Below, piece by piece: positions 54,001 to 63,770 of a DNA stretch of 64,000 bases. How positions within the stretch are numbered: position 1 is the first letter of the stretch; each line of letters opens with the position of its first letter. A program made the translations under genes and the position numbers. This DNA is from Trebouxia sp. TZW2008 (taxonomy: Eukaryota > Chlorophyta > Trebouxiophyceae > Trebouxiales > Trebouxiaceae). The DNA lies in contig BDIU01000283.1 in NCBI GenBank assembly GCA_002118135.1, positions 1 through 64,000 on the forward strand, in the 5' to 3' direction. The notes below the pieces were generated by a model. It saw nothing but the letters and a program-made list of their open reading frames with translations, was not told where the DNA came from and did not search any database.

Positions 54001-55034
54001 CGATATTATGCGCTGATTGTGAATGTGCCATTTCTGCTACAGGCGATGGGTGACAACAGAGCTATGGAGTACATGCGGGGCAAGCGAACCCTAGAGGTCA
54101 ACCCCGACCACCCAGTCATAGCCTCCCTGAAAGCCAGGTTTGACGAGAGCGGTGAAGATGACAAAAACGCAACTGCCATGACAGAGCTGTTGTATGAGAC
54201 GTCCCTGCTCACCAGTGGATTCAGTGTTGAGTCTCCCAAGGAATTTGCCAACAGGTATAGTGAATTGTCTTTGTTGTCAATGCTTGAACAAACCAGAAAA
54301 CTGTCCCCACATTGAACCACCTAATAATCATGACAAAGCTGCTTTGTGAAGCATCCCTGCTTACAAGTAAATTCAGCCTGGAGTCACCCCAGGAATGTGC
54401 GAACAGGTACAGTGATTTGTCTTGGTCACGAATGCTTGAGTCACACAGAAAATTGTCCTCACACTGAACCACTCAATTGCCCTGCCAGAGCTGTGGTAAA
54501 CGCCAATAGGTAAAAGCGTTTGCTGGCTTGAGATGTCTGCACAATGGCTTCAGATATCTCAAGGTTGCGCGCGGTTCTCAAGTCACCTGTTGTCATACAT
54601 TCACATTGGTGAGGCCTGTGTGAAATGTATGGCTAGATCTTTGTTGAGCTTTGTCAGAGTTGTGCAGGGTGAACAGTTTTGTGCCCTGCTATGTGTCAGT
54701 TTCAGCCATTGAGTTGTAGCCGTTGCTTGTTATAATATGCAGAATGCATGCATCGCTGCAGCAGCTTATATGCTCATTGAGATTTATACTGCAGCTGCCA
54801 TGGACTAAGCCAGGTGCATGATATGATGCAGTGTCTATGGCGTGATGTCTGATCTGAACTGTGCTTCTGATGTGCTGCAGGATTTACGGAATGATGTCTG
54901 ATGCTGGTCTAAGCAGCAATGGTGCCTCGTCAGCCGTGCCACCAAGAAGATCTTCTTCTTCAGTACCCAAGTCCACTCCTGCAGTAGACCCAGAAATCTT
55001 GGGCGCTGACCCACAGAACGACCCCTGGAAATGA
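41838..55034 (+). CDS. HSP90C: Chloroplast HSP90 chaperone (HSP90C), 15 exons, 804 aa
   Basis: Exons: 41838-41882, 41965-42207, 42319-42518, 44241-44487, 46613-46758, 47140-47221, 48219-48341, 48961-49107, 50211-50369, 50667-50920, 51156-51258, 51657-51785, 52881-53051, 54043-54254, 54881-55034; total 2415 nt, in frame. Residues 1 to about 80 are an Ala/Ser/Arg-rich transit peptide. The ATPase domain has [38 protein letters not shown] and [15 protein letters not shown]. The middle domain has [20 protein letters not shown] and the dimerisation domain [14 protein letters not shown]. The acidic linker is short and the tail ends DPQNDPWK without MEEVD, excluding a cytosolic HSP90. HSP90C folds and helps import proteins in the stroma. 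Intron 2 has a GC donor. A TGTAA lies at 55334-55338. Confidence 0.96.
42600..42775 (+). repeat. Copies of the HSP90C exon 3 donor boundary
   Basis: Two units of about 80 bp (42640-42665 and 42727-42760 cores) repeat ccatcaccattgagtgagttcctg, the exon 3 end with its GA|GTGAGT donor, directly inside intron 3. Confidence 0.85.
43455..44240 (+). repeat. Array of exon 4 acceptor and 5'-end copies in HSP90C intron 3
   Basis: About six copies of gactacag|GGACACAGG plus up to 30 codons of exon 4 ([20 protein letters not shown]). Acceptor AGs at 43814, 43954, 44097 and 44240 are spaced 140, 143 and 143 bp; two older, weaker copies start near 43475 and 43590. All are disrupted by stops or frameshifts except the last, which is the real exon. 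Confidence 0.92.
44560..45385 (+). repeat. Array of exon 4 3'-end/donor copies in HSP90C intron 4
   Basis: About six copies of the [21 protein letters not shown] end, each usually followed by AAG|GT: near 44575-44635, 44690-44740, 44830-44875, 44985-45025, 45190-45235 and 45330-45380. Preservation falls with distance from the exon. A long C-run with an NN gap lies within the array. Confidence 0.9.
45038..45104. repeat. Poly-C tract with assembly gap
   Basis: Two long C homopolymers are separated by NN at about 45073-45074. The true length is unknown, and the local sequence is not reliable. Confidence 0.95.
45840..46612 (+). repeat. Array of exon 5 acceptor and 5'-end copies, 164-bp period
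   Basis: Acceptor AGs end at 46120, 46284, 46448 and 46612 (the real one), exactly 164 bp apart; an older copy ends at 45963. Each is followed by ATCAGGGAAGATGACACT and about 20 codons of exon 5. The units at 46284 and 46448 differ at only a few positions, so they are recent. Copied units diverge from the real exon after LHLKK and run to a stop. Confidence 0.93.
47315..47370 (+). pseudogene. Decayed copy of the HSP90C exon 6 end
   Basis: It repeats gaggcagccaccaagctgaag...gagacagccgatgccaag|gt, but with an in-frame TAG. It lies in intron 6. Confidence 0.8.
48055..48180 (+). pseudogene. Decayed copy of HSP90C exon 7
   Basis: It repeats nearly all of exon 7 ([13 protein letters not shown], then [14 protein letters not shown]) about 160 bp upstream of the real exon at 48219. 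The acceptor is altered (cacagg) and the 3' part diverges before the donor. Confidence 0.85.
48781..48865. repeat. GC-rich palindromic element in HSP90C intron 7
   Basis: Two 24-nt direct repeats at 48781-48804 and 48842-48865 differ at one base (TACCGGATACC or TACCAGATACC, then CCCCGAAGGGGTA). Between them is a hairpin (GTATCTGGTGCCCCT against AGGGGTACCAGATAC). Its composition differs sharply from the surrounding AT-richer intron. Confidence 0.8.
49995..50130 (+). repeat. Copies of the HSP90C exon 9 acceptor boundary
   Basis: Blocks at about 50008-50035 and 50077-50125 repeat tactgcaggaccagctatcgcgcagccgc with decay, just upstream of exon 9 (50211). Confidence 0.75.
52000..52480 (+). repeat. 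Tandem duplication of about 200 bp in HSP90C intron 12
   Basis: Units near 52005-52195, 52215-52400 and a partial one near 52440 share gtgtgcagtcacagac-ctgacatcatgga and ttgtg-tgtccgagtcttcgat. There is no coding relation to the exons. Confidence 0.75.
52590..52880 (+). repeat. Copies of HSP90C exon 13 acceptor and 5' end
   Basis: Two copies, 52594-52640 and 52737-52805, repeat gcaggcagaggagcag...cagctagc with up to 20 codons of exon 13 ([16 protein letters not shown]). The real acceptor is at 52879-52880; the spacing is about 140 bp. Confidence 0.85.
54325..54520 (+). repeat. Copies of the HSP90C exon 14 3' end and donor
   Basis: The block 54329-54410 repeats [32 protein letters not shown] sequence in decayed form and keeps AACAG|GTACAG. 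A shorter remnant follows near 54480-54515. Confidence 0.85.
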
Positions 55035-56079
55035 TTGAAACCATTGAATGAATATTGATAGCCTGCAATACTCTGCTTGCAGTCAGATGTGGTTCTGTTG
55101 ATGATGCATGCCAACTCTGGTTTCAGTCTGGATCTGATTGTGATGACTGCTTGCCTGGTTCTGAAGACCCATTGTTTCAAGCAATGATAAGACAGGAATT
55201 CTTCACAGTACCCAACTCTTTGGCTAGGACTAACTTGCAGGTGTTTGATGGCAGGATGATTGTTGACGTTACCGATTCTTTTGTTTTCACTGACAGTGTA
55301 AATTGCAGGATGCTCCCCACTTCGTCAATGTGATGTAAATTGCCCAATGTCATACCTGTCTTAGTAAAATTGCAGACTCTTTGCATTTGCTGCAGCTCCT
55401 GATGAAGGTGCAAGCACGATTAGGATTTCGCAACCTCAGAGATGAGCTTTGTGTCGTCTGCATAATGATCAGGATGTCATTGAGCTACTGGTATGCATGA
55501 TGGCCATGCAACTTGGCAATGTTTCAAGGCACGTGCACATAGTCAAGAAAGAATTCAGCAAAGCAAATCAATCGCTTGTCATTGGAGGGTTGGGGAAGAT
55601 CTCAAAGGAAGTGCCCAGAAGGAGGGCTTGCCATTGCACCACTTCGGTCAGAAACTTTCTCGAAGTCAAGAGAGCAAGTTGCGGCCAAAGCACACGATGT
55701 CTGCAACGTGCTGGCAGATCCTTTTCAGCATCTTTATGTCATAGCACAGCACGCAACGGGCCCGCAGCCGATGACTACCCTACCAGGTGGCGGTGCATTG
55801 GGAGCCAGAGTCAGGAGAAGCTGTCAATGTAGCTGTTCAGGCAGCTTCATAGTGGCGGCCGCCAGGGAAAAGCTGTCGAAGCTGTGTGCAGCCAGCACGT
55901 GCTGAACTGGCTTGAAAAACCGTGATCACATTTCAGGAGTGTGCAGTGCGTTTGGCGCCAGGCTCCATCGTTGATTGCACGCACGTACCATCGCTGCTCT
56001 GTTTGAGAGTTCATTGCTACTAGCAAGCTTGATCGCGGACGACGAGAGCCGGAACAACACAGAGGGCTCCGCAATCAGC
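55035..56079. other. Intergenic: HSP90C 3' UTR, retroelement remnant and next promoter
   Basis: The HSP90C 3' UTR probably ends near the TGTAA at 55334. A reverse-transcriptase remnant follows on the minus strand, and then a CG-rich patch from about 55,770 to 56,080 upstream of the next gene. Confidence 0.5.
55350..55850 (-). mobile_element. Decayed non-LTR-type reverse transcriptase fragment
   Basis: On the minus strand the codons at 55464-55453 read Tyr-Ala-Asp-Asp within HYADDTKLISEVAKS, the catalytic motif C of reverse transcriptases. About 200 bp upstream in the same orientation, 55670-55645 reads LDFEKVSDR, matching motif A (DFxKAFDxV). The frame between and around them is broken by stops, and no ends, poly(A) tail or endonuclease domain are visible. 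It is an old fragment, not a functional element; assignment to non-LTR elements rests on the motif style. Confidence 0.6.
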
Positions 56080-57283
56080 ATGCAGTCCTTGCTTAGCCTA
56101 TTCGCGATAGGGTCACAGCGATACGAAGGTATGCATTGCAATCGTGGTGACTTCTGCATTGCTGTTGTTGACCACCTTCTGAAGTAACATTGCTTACAGG
56201 CACTTGCGAGGATTCAGCTTCCGAAAAGCTCTGCAAACCCACTCCGACCGTCGTCCGTCTGAACGTGGTCCGTGAAAACAGGCACAACAAATGCGTCAGC
56301 TCCACGGTGAGCAAAGATGACTGTACAGTGTACGACGTGCAGTTGCAGCTTTTCCTGGGCAAAGAAGCCTCTCTGATGCTGCACTATTGATTGACTGTAA
56401 CCCATCCCAACTCGAAGACCAGGATGCTGGCTTTGACCTTGGTCTGCTCAATACACGCTTGTGCAAATACAGGATGCAGGACTGAACTACAGCTTGCACA
56501 AAGCAAGCTTGCCATATAACCACAACCAGTATCAGTGGGAGATCACTGATGGCCAAGGAGACTATGCAAATGCAATTGTTCTCAAGCATGGAGAGCAAGG
56601 GCAGCTTGCCACAATAGAGCGTCAAGACGGCAGCCAAGTCTTGACTTTGCATCAGGGTGGCTTTTACACTCTGGTCAAGTTCAAGTGGGGCTCAAAGACA
56701 TACAGGTAAATATGTTTGCATGCTTTTGTATGTGCTGCCTGTTCCATCGTTGGCGTTCCATTTGCATGATGTTTTGCTGTGCTTGTGCTTACCGCTGGGT
56801 CCAGACTTGCTCCAGCTCAATGTAGCAAGGGCAAACTGCTTGTTTGCAGTGGATATACCCAAAGCTTACTTAATTTTGCGCTGAGGGTATTCTGCATGCT
56901 TGCAGTAATTGCTTAGTACGCTGACATGACTCAGTCCAGATTGCTCGCTCAGGCGACGTTTCATTGCACAGCATGTCTGCAAAGCTGACAATCCCAGTCC
57001 CAGTTTTTGCAGGTGGACAGTATCAGGCTGCTCAGACTCAAGAAAAAGGCTTCAGATCAAGTTGCTTGAGAATGGGTCTAAACAAGTGCTTGCACATGTG
57101 GAGGGTCCAGGAACCTCATGCAAAGGCTACTGGATCCAAAATCCAGAGCTGTCACAGGAGACCATCACAATCTTGGGCAGGACAGACTATCCCTCCTGGA
57201 TGCAGATTGTGGTTGCCAGTGGGTTGGTGGCTGCCAAAACAGTAAGGCGGATGGACAAAAGCTTGCAGGCTTGCCGACGATAA
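56080..57283 (+). CDS. Putative tubby/LURP-one-related-like protein, four exons, 219 aa
   Basis: Exons: 56080-56128, 56200-56306, 56473-56705, 57013-57283; phases match, the total is 660 nt and the stop is TAA. The N-terminus (MQSLLSLFAIGSQ) is short and hydrophobic. The body alternates strand-like segments (QYQWEITDGQGDYANAIVL, TIERQDGSQVLTL, VKFKWGSKTYRWTVSGC, AHVEGPG) and ends in a hydrophobic helix (WMQIVVASGLVAAKTVRRM). The ITDGQG strand, the following beta hairpins and the C-terminal central helix recall the tubby-like barrel of LURP-one-related and scramblase-type proteins, but similarity is weak and the name is an inference. Exon 2's donor (ACG|GTGAGC) was chosen over reading on to a nearby stop. 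A TGTAA lies at 57575-57579. Confidence 0.6.
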
Positions 57284-58147
57284 CATGCCTAAATGCGACA
57301 GCTTAGTCAGGCGAATCAAGGCCATTTGACTGCTTGACAGCACCAGCAGCATCTGTGCATTTGACATGACACCTGCGATAGATAGATGACAGACAGATCT
57401 TGTCTCAGCAATTGAGCAGTAGACAAGGTTGTGCATTATGGTAGCTAGCCCTTGAGCCCTTGACAATCTGATCTTGACTCAAATGAGTATGTGAGTGATA
57501 GCCTGCCCGCCCAGTGGGGTGATCAATGTTGACCCACAAAATAAGTGACATGTTATATTGCTTGCCATGCTTGCTGTAACAGCAACCCTCACAAGTCCTG
57601 CAATGTCTAGACGGTGTCTGATATGTGTCTCAGGCCCTTTGCTCATGACATACTTTGCAAAAGACATGGACAGTCAGGTCCAAAAAAGGATACTGACATG
57701 TATATAAGTTGCATGAATTGAGGTTGACACAGTCAGTTGATATTGTGATCTGATCACAGCTGCATGCTGACTGTTGCATGCATGTAAGCATCTTGGCCGA
57801 AAGAGGTGTTTGTTGCTGGCCTATGGGCCCTGTGAGCATTGATCGTCCAGCAATGCCTGCAAGTCAACGCTCGAGGCCCTCCATCATCTAGGTGTAGTCC
57901 ACTCCTGCCGCAGACACCAGGCCTGTATGAAGCTACCTCTTTCTCTCAGGCTAGGCTGCCCATGCAGATACATGAGCTTCAAAACGCTGCGTGAGTTTTA
58001 CGAGATACGAATTCACAACACACGACATGTTCAAGCTGCTCACGACGTTGCAATCTTGTCACAACAAGTTCGCGTGACTATAAGCGCAAGCAGGCGCGTC
58101 GCTGAGTGCAACACAGTCTGCTGTCAATAGGTTATGATCTTGCTCAG
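57284..58147. other. Intergenic region
   Basis: It contains the 3' UTR of the preceding gene up to a TGTAA near 57575 and a CG-richer patch from about 57,850 that probably drives the GT31 gene. No other gene was recognised. Confidence 0.45.
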
Positions 58148-59083
58148 ATGATCAAGCAAGTCCTGTTATTTTCTGCAAGCGCATGGATATTTATCCTCGC
58201 CTTGAGAAACAGCACTGCCATGCTGAAGCAAAGCGTTGACGATCATCCAACATATGTGACCTACAGCAAACTCGAACAAGACCATCGCGCAAGCATACGA
58301 TTTCGAGCTCAACTACGGAAGCCCTTCGTCAGCGTCGTGGTCGTGGCGCCTTCAGCAGCTGACTGGATCAATCGCAGAACATTGATTCGTCAGCAGTTTC
58401 CTCGCAATGTCAAGCTGATGACCAACGGAACTACAACCGTGCTCAAATTCTCCATAGGCACCAAGAACTTCTCAGACAATGCCACAGCAGCTCTTGAGGA
58501 TGAGCAGAAACAACACAAAGATCTTCTGCTGTTTGATTGCATTGACAAAGATGATGAGCTCAACTGGCAGCACAACTGGAAATTGGACGGCAACATCTCA
58601 GCAACCACAGCAAAAGTCATGTTGTCCATTGCCTGGGCTGTACAACACTACAAGTTTGACTACTTCTTCCGCTTGGGGGATGACAGTTACTTCAGGATAG
58701 ATAAGTTTGCAACTCTGCTGGAGACTCAACAGCTCCCAAAGGAAAAAGCTGTAATCGGCCAGATACTCAAGACTGAGATTCTAGGCATGAATCAAGACTA
58801 TCCTCAAGGCATGGGATACGGCTTGACATATGACCTGTGCACTTTCATTGCCACAGCAATGCCTTGGTTGCTTGATACAGCGCCAGAGGATGGAGTTGTC
58901 GCACGATGGCTGTTTGCAGCAGGGGCTCATTTCATCAATAATCCCAACTTTCGCTCGATTGTTGATGGTGACAAGTGTGATTCTGATATGATTTTAGCGC
59001 ATAAACTGCCTGCTGAGCTATGGGCCAACATCACAAGCAATGGTTCCATTGTGTGCAATGACAATGCGCCGCAGCAACAGTGA
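58148..59083 (+). CDS. GT31 galactosyltransferase-family protein, single exon, 311 aa
   Basis: The ATG at 58148 was chosen because it directly precedes a type II signal anchor (VLLFSASAWIFILAL, residues about 5-19). The luminal domain has family-31 landmarks: the INRRTLIRQQFP helix (family R-x-x-I-R-x-T-W), an RLGDDSYFRIDKF metal-binding segment where the family has DDD/DDV, and EDGVVARWLF (family EDV). These enzymes add beta-1,3-linked Gal or GlcNAc to glycans in the Golgi. The DDS and RQQFP variants mean donor and linkage cannot be predicted. It is the only intronless gene in the window, and so free of the exon-copy arrays. A TGTAA at about 59523 is a candidate poly(A) signal. Confidence 0.85.
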   Translation: MIKQVLLFSASAWIFILALRNSTAMLKQSVDDHPTYVTYSKLEQDHRASIRFRAQLRKPFVSVVVVAPSAADWINRRTLIRQQFPRNVKLMTNGTTTVLKFSIGTKNFSDNATAALEDEQKQHKDLLLFDCIDKDDELNWQHNWKLDGNISATTAKVMLSIAWAVQHYKFDYFFRLGDDSYFRIDKFATLLETQQLPKEKAVIGQILKTEILGMNQDYPQGMGYGLTYDLCTFIATAMPWLLDTAPEDGVVARWLFAAGAHFINNPNFRSIVDGDKCDSDMILAHKLPAELWANITSNGSIVCNDNAPQQQ

Positions 59084-60162
59084 CACGCAGACAGCTCCCA
59101 TTATTGACATGAGTTCAGTGCTCTGTTTCAGACAGCTTTGTTTTGTCATAGGCATTTGCCCAAACGCTGGTGCTGTGTGCACAGCTTTTAGCACACAGTC
59201 TTTTGACGAGTCTTAGAGTGGTCTTGTGTCCTTCTTCAGTGTCAAACCATCTGCCATAGTGTTTGTTTCCATCAGGACAAAAGAGTATGGTTTTGACATC
59301 AGGTTAAGCAGAATGAATGAATAACAGGCTTGTTGAAGATGTGCATGTGGTTATGCTCAGCTTCCCATGACCGTTTGCTCAGCCACAGCATTGGCTCATA
59401 GAACATGAAATCGTTTTGGCCTTTGCGTCCATGCTACATTAAACTCTTTAAGTTGGAACGCACACTGAGATGGCAGACTGAATGCCAATTTCATGTTAGA
59501 GCTTGCAGTCAATGATGACTGCTGTGTAATGCTCCGGTCAAGGCTGAACACTGTGTGGCCATAAATTGAAACCTTGAAGATGTGGAAGTGTAACTTGAGT
59601 GATGTACAGCATCATGTCATGTACCCGTCACGCTGCATTGTGCACATCACACAAATGATCAAGCGCTTGCAATGTATAATATTGCAGCCAAACCAGTCGA
59701 GCGTTGTGCTTAACAGCAACAGCATACAGACGTGCCGTTTCTGAGTTACCTCATCACTGCAAGACAGACTGAACAGAGGCCTAAATTGTCTGGAGGCGGC
59801 CACCTCTAGCATACATTCTAGCTAGCTGATAACATCTCAACCTAGCCTAAGGGTTGTTGCCTGTTGTGTGCACAGCAACACAGCTGACCCTCTGCAATGT
59901 CAGCGGGCAGCTGAACACGCTGAGCTGTTTATGGCCTCCACAACATTTTGACTGAGTCAATTGTGCATACACATGTTCTGAGTGACCAGGCTGACCTTGC
60001 AACTGCAATTATCCACAACTATACCTGCCTGCTAGCCCAAGACACATAGTTTGACCTGAAGAAATGTGTACTGAAGTCTAAGTGAAGCAATGTGCTTGAA
60101 ATGCTTGCTGCTCCTGCTGCTACCGCTCCTGGTGCTGCTGCTAATGACTAAGCGCCTGGCCT
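59084..60162. other. Convergent intergenic region
   Basis: It lies between the GT31 stop (+) and the stop of the coiled-coil gene (-). A (GCT)n-like run occurs at about 60105-60143. No gene was recognised. Confidence 0.45.
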
Positions 60163-60253
60163 TTACTCAGCCATTTCTGTATCTTGATTCTCATTGGCTG
60201 CGGCATCATCTGTTGCAACAGCCTCATTCATCACTTGAACATTGGCAAGTGTA

Positions 60254-60284
<31 letters not shown>

Positions 60285-62490
60285 GCTTTAGTAATGGTGA
60301 TGCAAGTGATGGTGCATGTGAGACTTCTCTATGATCAACTCCATCTGCTGTCATGACACCTGACATGTCCACAGGAGCTGTTGCTAGTGCTGAAGATGAT
60401 GGCAGTGATGGTTCAGCCAGGGTTTCTGCAGCTTCAGTAGGGTTTGCGGCAGGCACTGCACCCATGGCTGGCCTGCTCTCAGTCGTATGCTCATCTGAAA
60501 TCTGGTTCATAGCTTCTGCTTGTGTGCTGGGTCTGGTTTTGGCCGGCCTCCTAGATTCTGCCCGCTTAGCAGCTTTTGCCTGCTTTATAGCTTCTGCTTG
60601 CTTGGCAGCTTCAGCCTGCTTAGAAGCTTCAGCAGATGCCGCAGCAGCTTCCTTGTCTGCAATGATCTTCAGGGCATCTTCAGCTGCCCTCCTCTTGGCA
60701 AGGGCCTTATTGGTTGCCCCCACACACCTGTCACGTATAGGAAGTTGTCAGAGGACAAACAAACTAAGTTGGCAAGGGCCTTATTTGTGGCACCCAAACA
60801 CCTGACACGGACAAAAAGCTCTCAGCAAACAGACAAACCAAAATGCTGGCAAGGGCCTTATTGATTGCGCTCACGCACTAAATACACACAAAAAGTTACT
60901 GCCAAAGACAAGCCAGACTGTTCGACCTGACGCAGGTTGACAAGACCTTTGCAGAGGCTATTTTGGACGCTATCTTGTGACCACATGATTGATTTTGTGT
61001 AAAGCTGATTGGGATATGACAGAGACAGCTGATGATGGTTGCTGAATCTGCACCGGTCACTGTCGCACCGTTGCATGGCGCTAGCTATAATGTGAGCAGC
61101 AGCATCTGTGACCAAAAGTGATCACTGCAACATGGCTCCATTCAGCCTAACATGCATGTTTACTTCCTTGTGATAATCATTCTTGACAGTTTCTGAATGG
61201 AGCACTGATAAGATGTTTTCACAACATGGCGCCATGCAGCAGTCAATCAACATGCAGAGTGCAACAGGCTGTCATGTTTTTACTGTGACTCACCGTCCAA
61301 TGATGATGTCCTCCACAACAGCAACAGCATCATACAGGGTTCCCTCCCTTTCATGCCTTTCCCGCCACCGTTGCTGCCACTGCTTCTGCTTCTCCAGCAC
61401 CTGAAATGACATAATCTGATCAAACTTTGAAAGACAGTGTGTGCCCATGCAATGCTTACAGGAATGCAAGTCTCCAACATGTGGCATGCTTTAGTGTACC
61501 CGGGCGGGGGGCCGGGGGGGGGGTGGAGGAGGGGGGGGGTTGTGACTACCCAAATTCTTCAGGGATGCATTTGGATGTGCCATGTTACTGATGTTCTAGC
61601 AGGTGTCTGATTCGAAGCTGATGGCTTACATGAGCAGCATGCACAACAGTTCCAAAATGCAGGTATGCAAACCCTGCAGGGTAATGTCATGGATATCAGA
61701 GCTGTGACTTTCATCTGGCACCGGCACGACAAGATGCATATTTATGCTGCAGACCCTTCGAGCTGAAACCTCTTAGGGTCAACTCTCTACTGATTACTGC
61801 TCTCAAAGCAGCCATTGCAGGCTGCCTCATAAACAGAGGCTGCCGTCATGACGCCTGCGGCGAAGACTTTTCTTCTTCCTTCTTCTATGCAGATGCATGG
61901 CAAGCCCACAAAGGTCTCAAATGCGGGCTCCATGCGGCAATAAGCGCAGCTAAACGGAGCATGGGAGCATGTATGAACGCTGAACATACCTGCTGTGCAT
62001 ATGCAGCAACCTGTTCTTCGGCTTTGTTGCAGCTTATGCACTCAGAAAACAGGTCCAACTTTTGACAGCATACGCAGCACAGATGCCAAACAATGGTGAT
62101 TCCAACAGTCTTCACACTTTCTAGCATGCCAAATAATCACTCTCCAGCATGCCATCATGCAATCATGCATTTGACTTACTAGAAATTGTAATTATTTGGC
62201 AAGCTGTAAAACACAAAAATTTGGCATCTTAGCAAGTGTGAAGAATGTTGTCATCATGCCAAATGCATGCTAGGTCTGGTCACCAGGGTTTACCTGCTGA
62301 GCATCTGCAGCAGCCTGCTCTACAGTCAAGCCTTCTGGGACTTTTCCGCTCCTCTTCTTCTCCTCGGCCTCCTCCATAGGGCTCATGCCCTCAGCCCTAG
62401 GGTTGGAGACTGAGCACACGAATCTAAGCAGCTTGCCGTCCTGCTGAGCCCGCTCGTGAAGGTGACGAATAGGGTGCTTTGGTACAGTTG
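60163..62490 (-). CDS. 3' part of an unrecognised Ala/Lys/Glu-rich coiled-coil protein
   Basis: Exons 62490-62294, 61400-61294 and 60727-60163 join in frame (phases 1, 0 and 2) and end at a stop; earlier exons were not found and may run past the window edge. The first visible exon has a compact segment (RHLHERAQQDGKLLRFVCSV) and an acidic EEAEEKKRSG stretch. The second is a charged helix (EKQKQWQQRWRERHEREG). The last begins with ATNKALAKRRAAEDALKII, continues as a KQAEAAKQAEAIKQAKAAK-type heptad array and ends in a disordered Ala/Pro/Ser/Thr-rich tail. No family is recognised. The (GCT)n-like repeat at about 60255-60285 encodes its poly-Ala part. Confidence 0.6.
60735..60895 (-). repeat. Copies of the last-exon acceptor boundary
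   Basis: Two copies (about 60765-60815 and 60845-60890) repeat the plus-strand pattern ttggcaagggccttatt-gt-gc(c/g)cacc-ac-cctg of the exon start (GATNKALAK-coding), upstream in the transcript of the real acceptor at 60729-60728. Confidence 0.8.
61498..61545 (+). repeat. G-rich tract
   Basis: Runs of 6 to 10 G (cgggcggggggccggggggg onward) could form a quadruplex. It lies in an intron of the minus-strand coiled-coil gene. Confidence 0.8.
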
Positions 62491-62544
62491 CTGGACAGAG
62501 CAAGGGTTCCATCAATGGCTTGAAAACCTACAGCACGTACAAAA

Positions 62545-62645
62545 AGAGGACATCCTTCTTGTCTTTCCTCTTCTTCTTCTGTGATGAGTGGGGTGCTTTG
62601 GCACAGTTGCTGGACAGGGTTCCATACATGGCTTGCAAACCTACA
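62545..62645 (-). repeat. Decayed copy of the 62490-62294 exon start
   Basis: The plus-strand pattern ggggtgctttggcacagttgctggacaggg repeats the exon start and acceptor of 62490. It is followed by unrelated Glu/Lys-coding sequence. Confidence 0.75.
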
Positions 62646-62859
62646 GTGCATGTGATTGCATGAAGTCAAGCAAACACTGAACAGAGCAAGAACTGCAAGT
62701 AAGGCTTTGAAATCTGCAACAAATGGCAACAGGTCGCTCTGCTGCTTGTCATGTGGACGTGGTGCTCCAGCACTAAGCTGAACAGAGCACAACTGCATGA
62801 AAGGCTTGAAAAGCTGCAGCACTCATAACAGCACCATATCAGCAAATGTAGTATCAGGC

Positions 62860-63770
62860 TTTGCCTGTAGACCTGGTGAGTGTCAGCAGACATCTGACTG
62901 CATGCTATGACCTGTGCCTTGCTGGGTATGTCATGGCTTGCCGGGCTCACGCGATCATCTAGACCTAGCTGACCTTGAGGATTGCATGCAACAGGCCAGC
63001 CAATACGTAACTCCAACAGGCAACAGCAGCAAGCAAGGCACACTTTGCTGCAGCTTTCAATTCTGATTGATCTAGATTGATCTGCTGTGTAGCAGTAGAG
63101 ACCTGACTGCATGCTGTGACCTGTGCCTTGCTGGTCATGTCATGGCTTACTGGACTCACGCAATCATCTAGACCTAGCTGATCTCGATGACTACACAAAA
63201 CCAGTGAAGGCATGCATAAGTCCAGCAGGCAACAGCATCAAGCAGGACAGACCCTTCCTGCAGCTCTCAGTTGTACCGCAGCTCGCTGTGAGCATAAGGC
63301 ATGTGCTGAATGTCAGCAGAGAGCGGACTGCATGCTGTGACCTGTGCCTTGCTGTTTATGGCAAGGCGTGCCGGACTCACGCAGGGATCAACACTGAGTT
63401 GAGCTTGATGACTCCGCCAGCCCAGTGAGCCAATGCATGAGTCCACAGGCAATGGCAGCAAGCAACGCAGACTCTGCTGCAGCCTTCGAACTTGCCTGCA
63501 CATCTGCTGAATGTCAGCAGAGACTGAATGCTGTGACCTGGAGTTTGAATACATTGGCTACTAAATCTCAAACAATCAACACTGAGCTGGCCTTGACGAG
63601 GCTGGTGAGCCAATGCGTCAGTCCAACATGCAACAGCATTAAGCAGGACAAGCTTTGCTGCAGCTCTCAGCACTGCACATGAGCTTGCTGCAAACACGAC
63701 CAGCGCATCTGAACGGCAACTGTTGTGGTACAAGGCTGCTAGCAATGTGTGAAATTGTGAAGGTCACAAC
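62860..63770 (-). repeat. Four-unit tandem array at the right edge
   Basis: Units of about 190-240 bp begin near 62865, 63085, 63300 and 63505. They share gctgaatgtcagcagaga-tgactgcatgctgtgacctg and an aacagca-caagca-gcagctct block. On the minus strand each codes a related segment (GLDDRVSPASHDIPSKAQV; SVDPCVSPARLAINSKAQV). It is probably another exon-boundary array of the coiled-coil gene; the parent exon was not found. Confidence 0.75.

Noticed and set aside
41838..55034. Cytosolic, ER or mitochondrial (TRAP1) HSP90
   Set aside because: No MEEVD or KDEL ending; the Ala/Ser/Arg-rich leader and the HSP90C-like [17 protein letters not shown] and [16 protein letters not shown] segments fit the plastid type better.
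55449..55905. Plus-strand frames downstream of HSP90C as genes
   Set aside because: They overlap the minus-strand reverse-transcriptase remnant and have no domain or splice context.
60353..60864. Plus-strand frames of up to 150 codons
   Set aside because: Antisense shadows of the Ala/Lys-rich last exon of the minus-strand coiled-coil gene.
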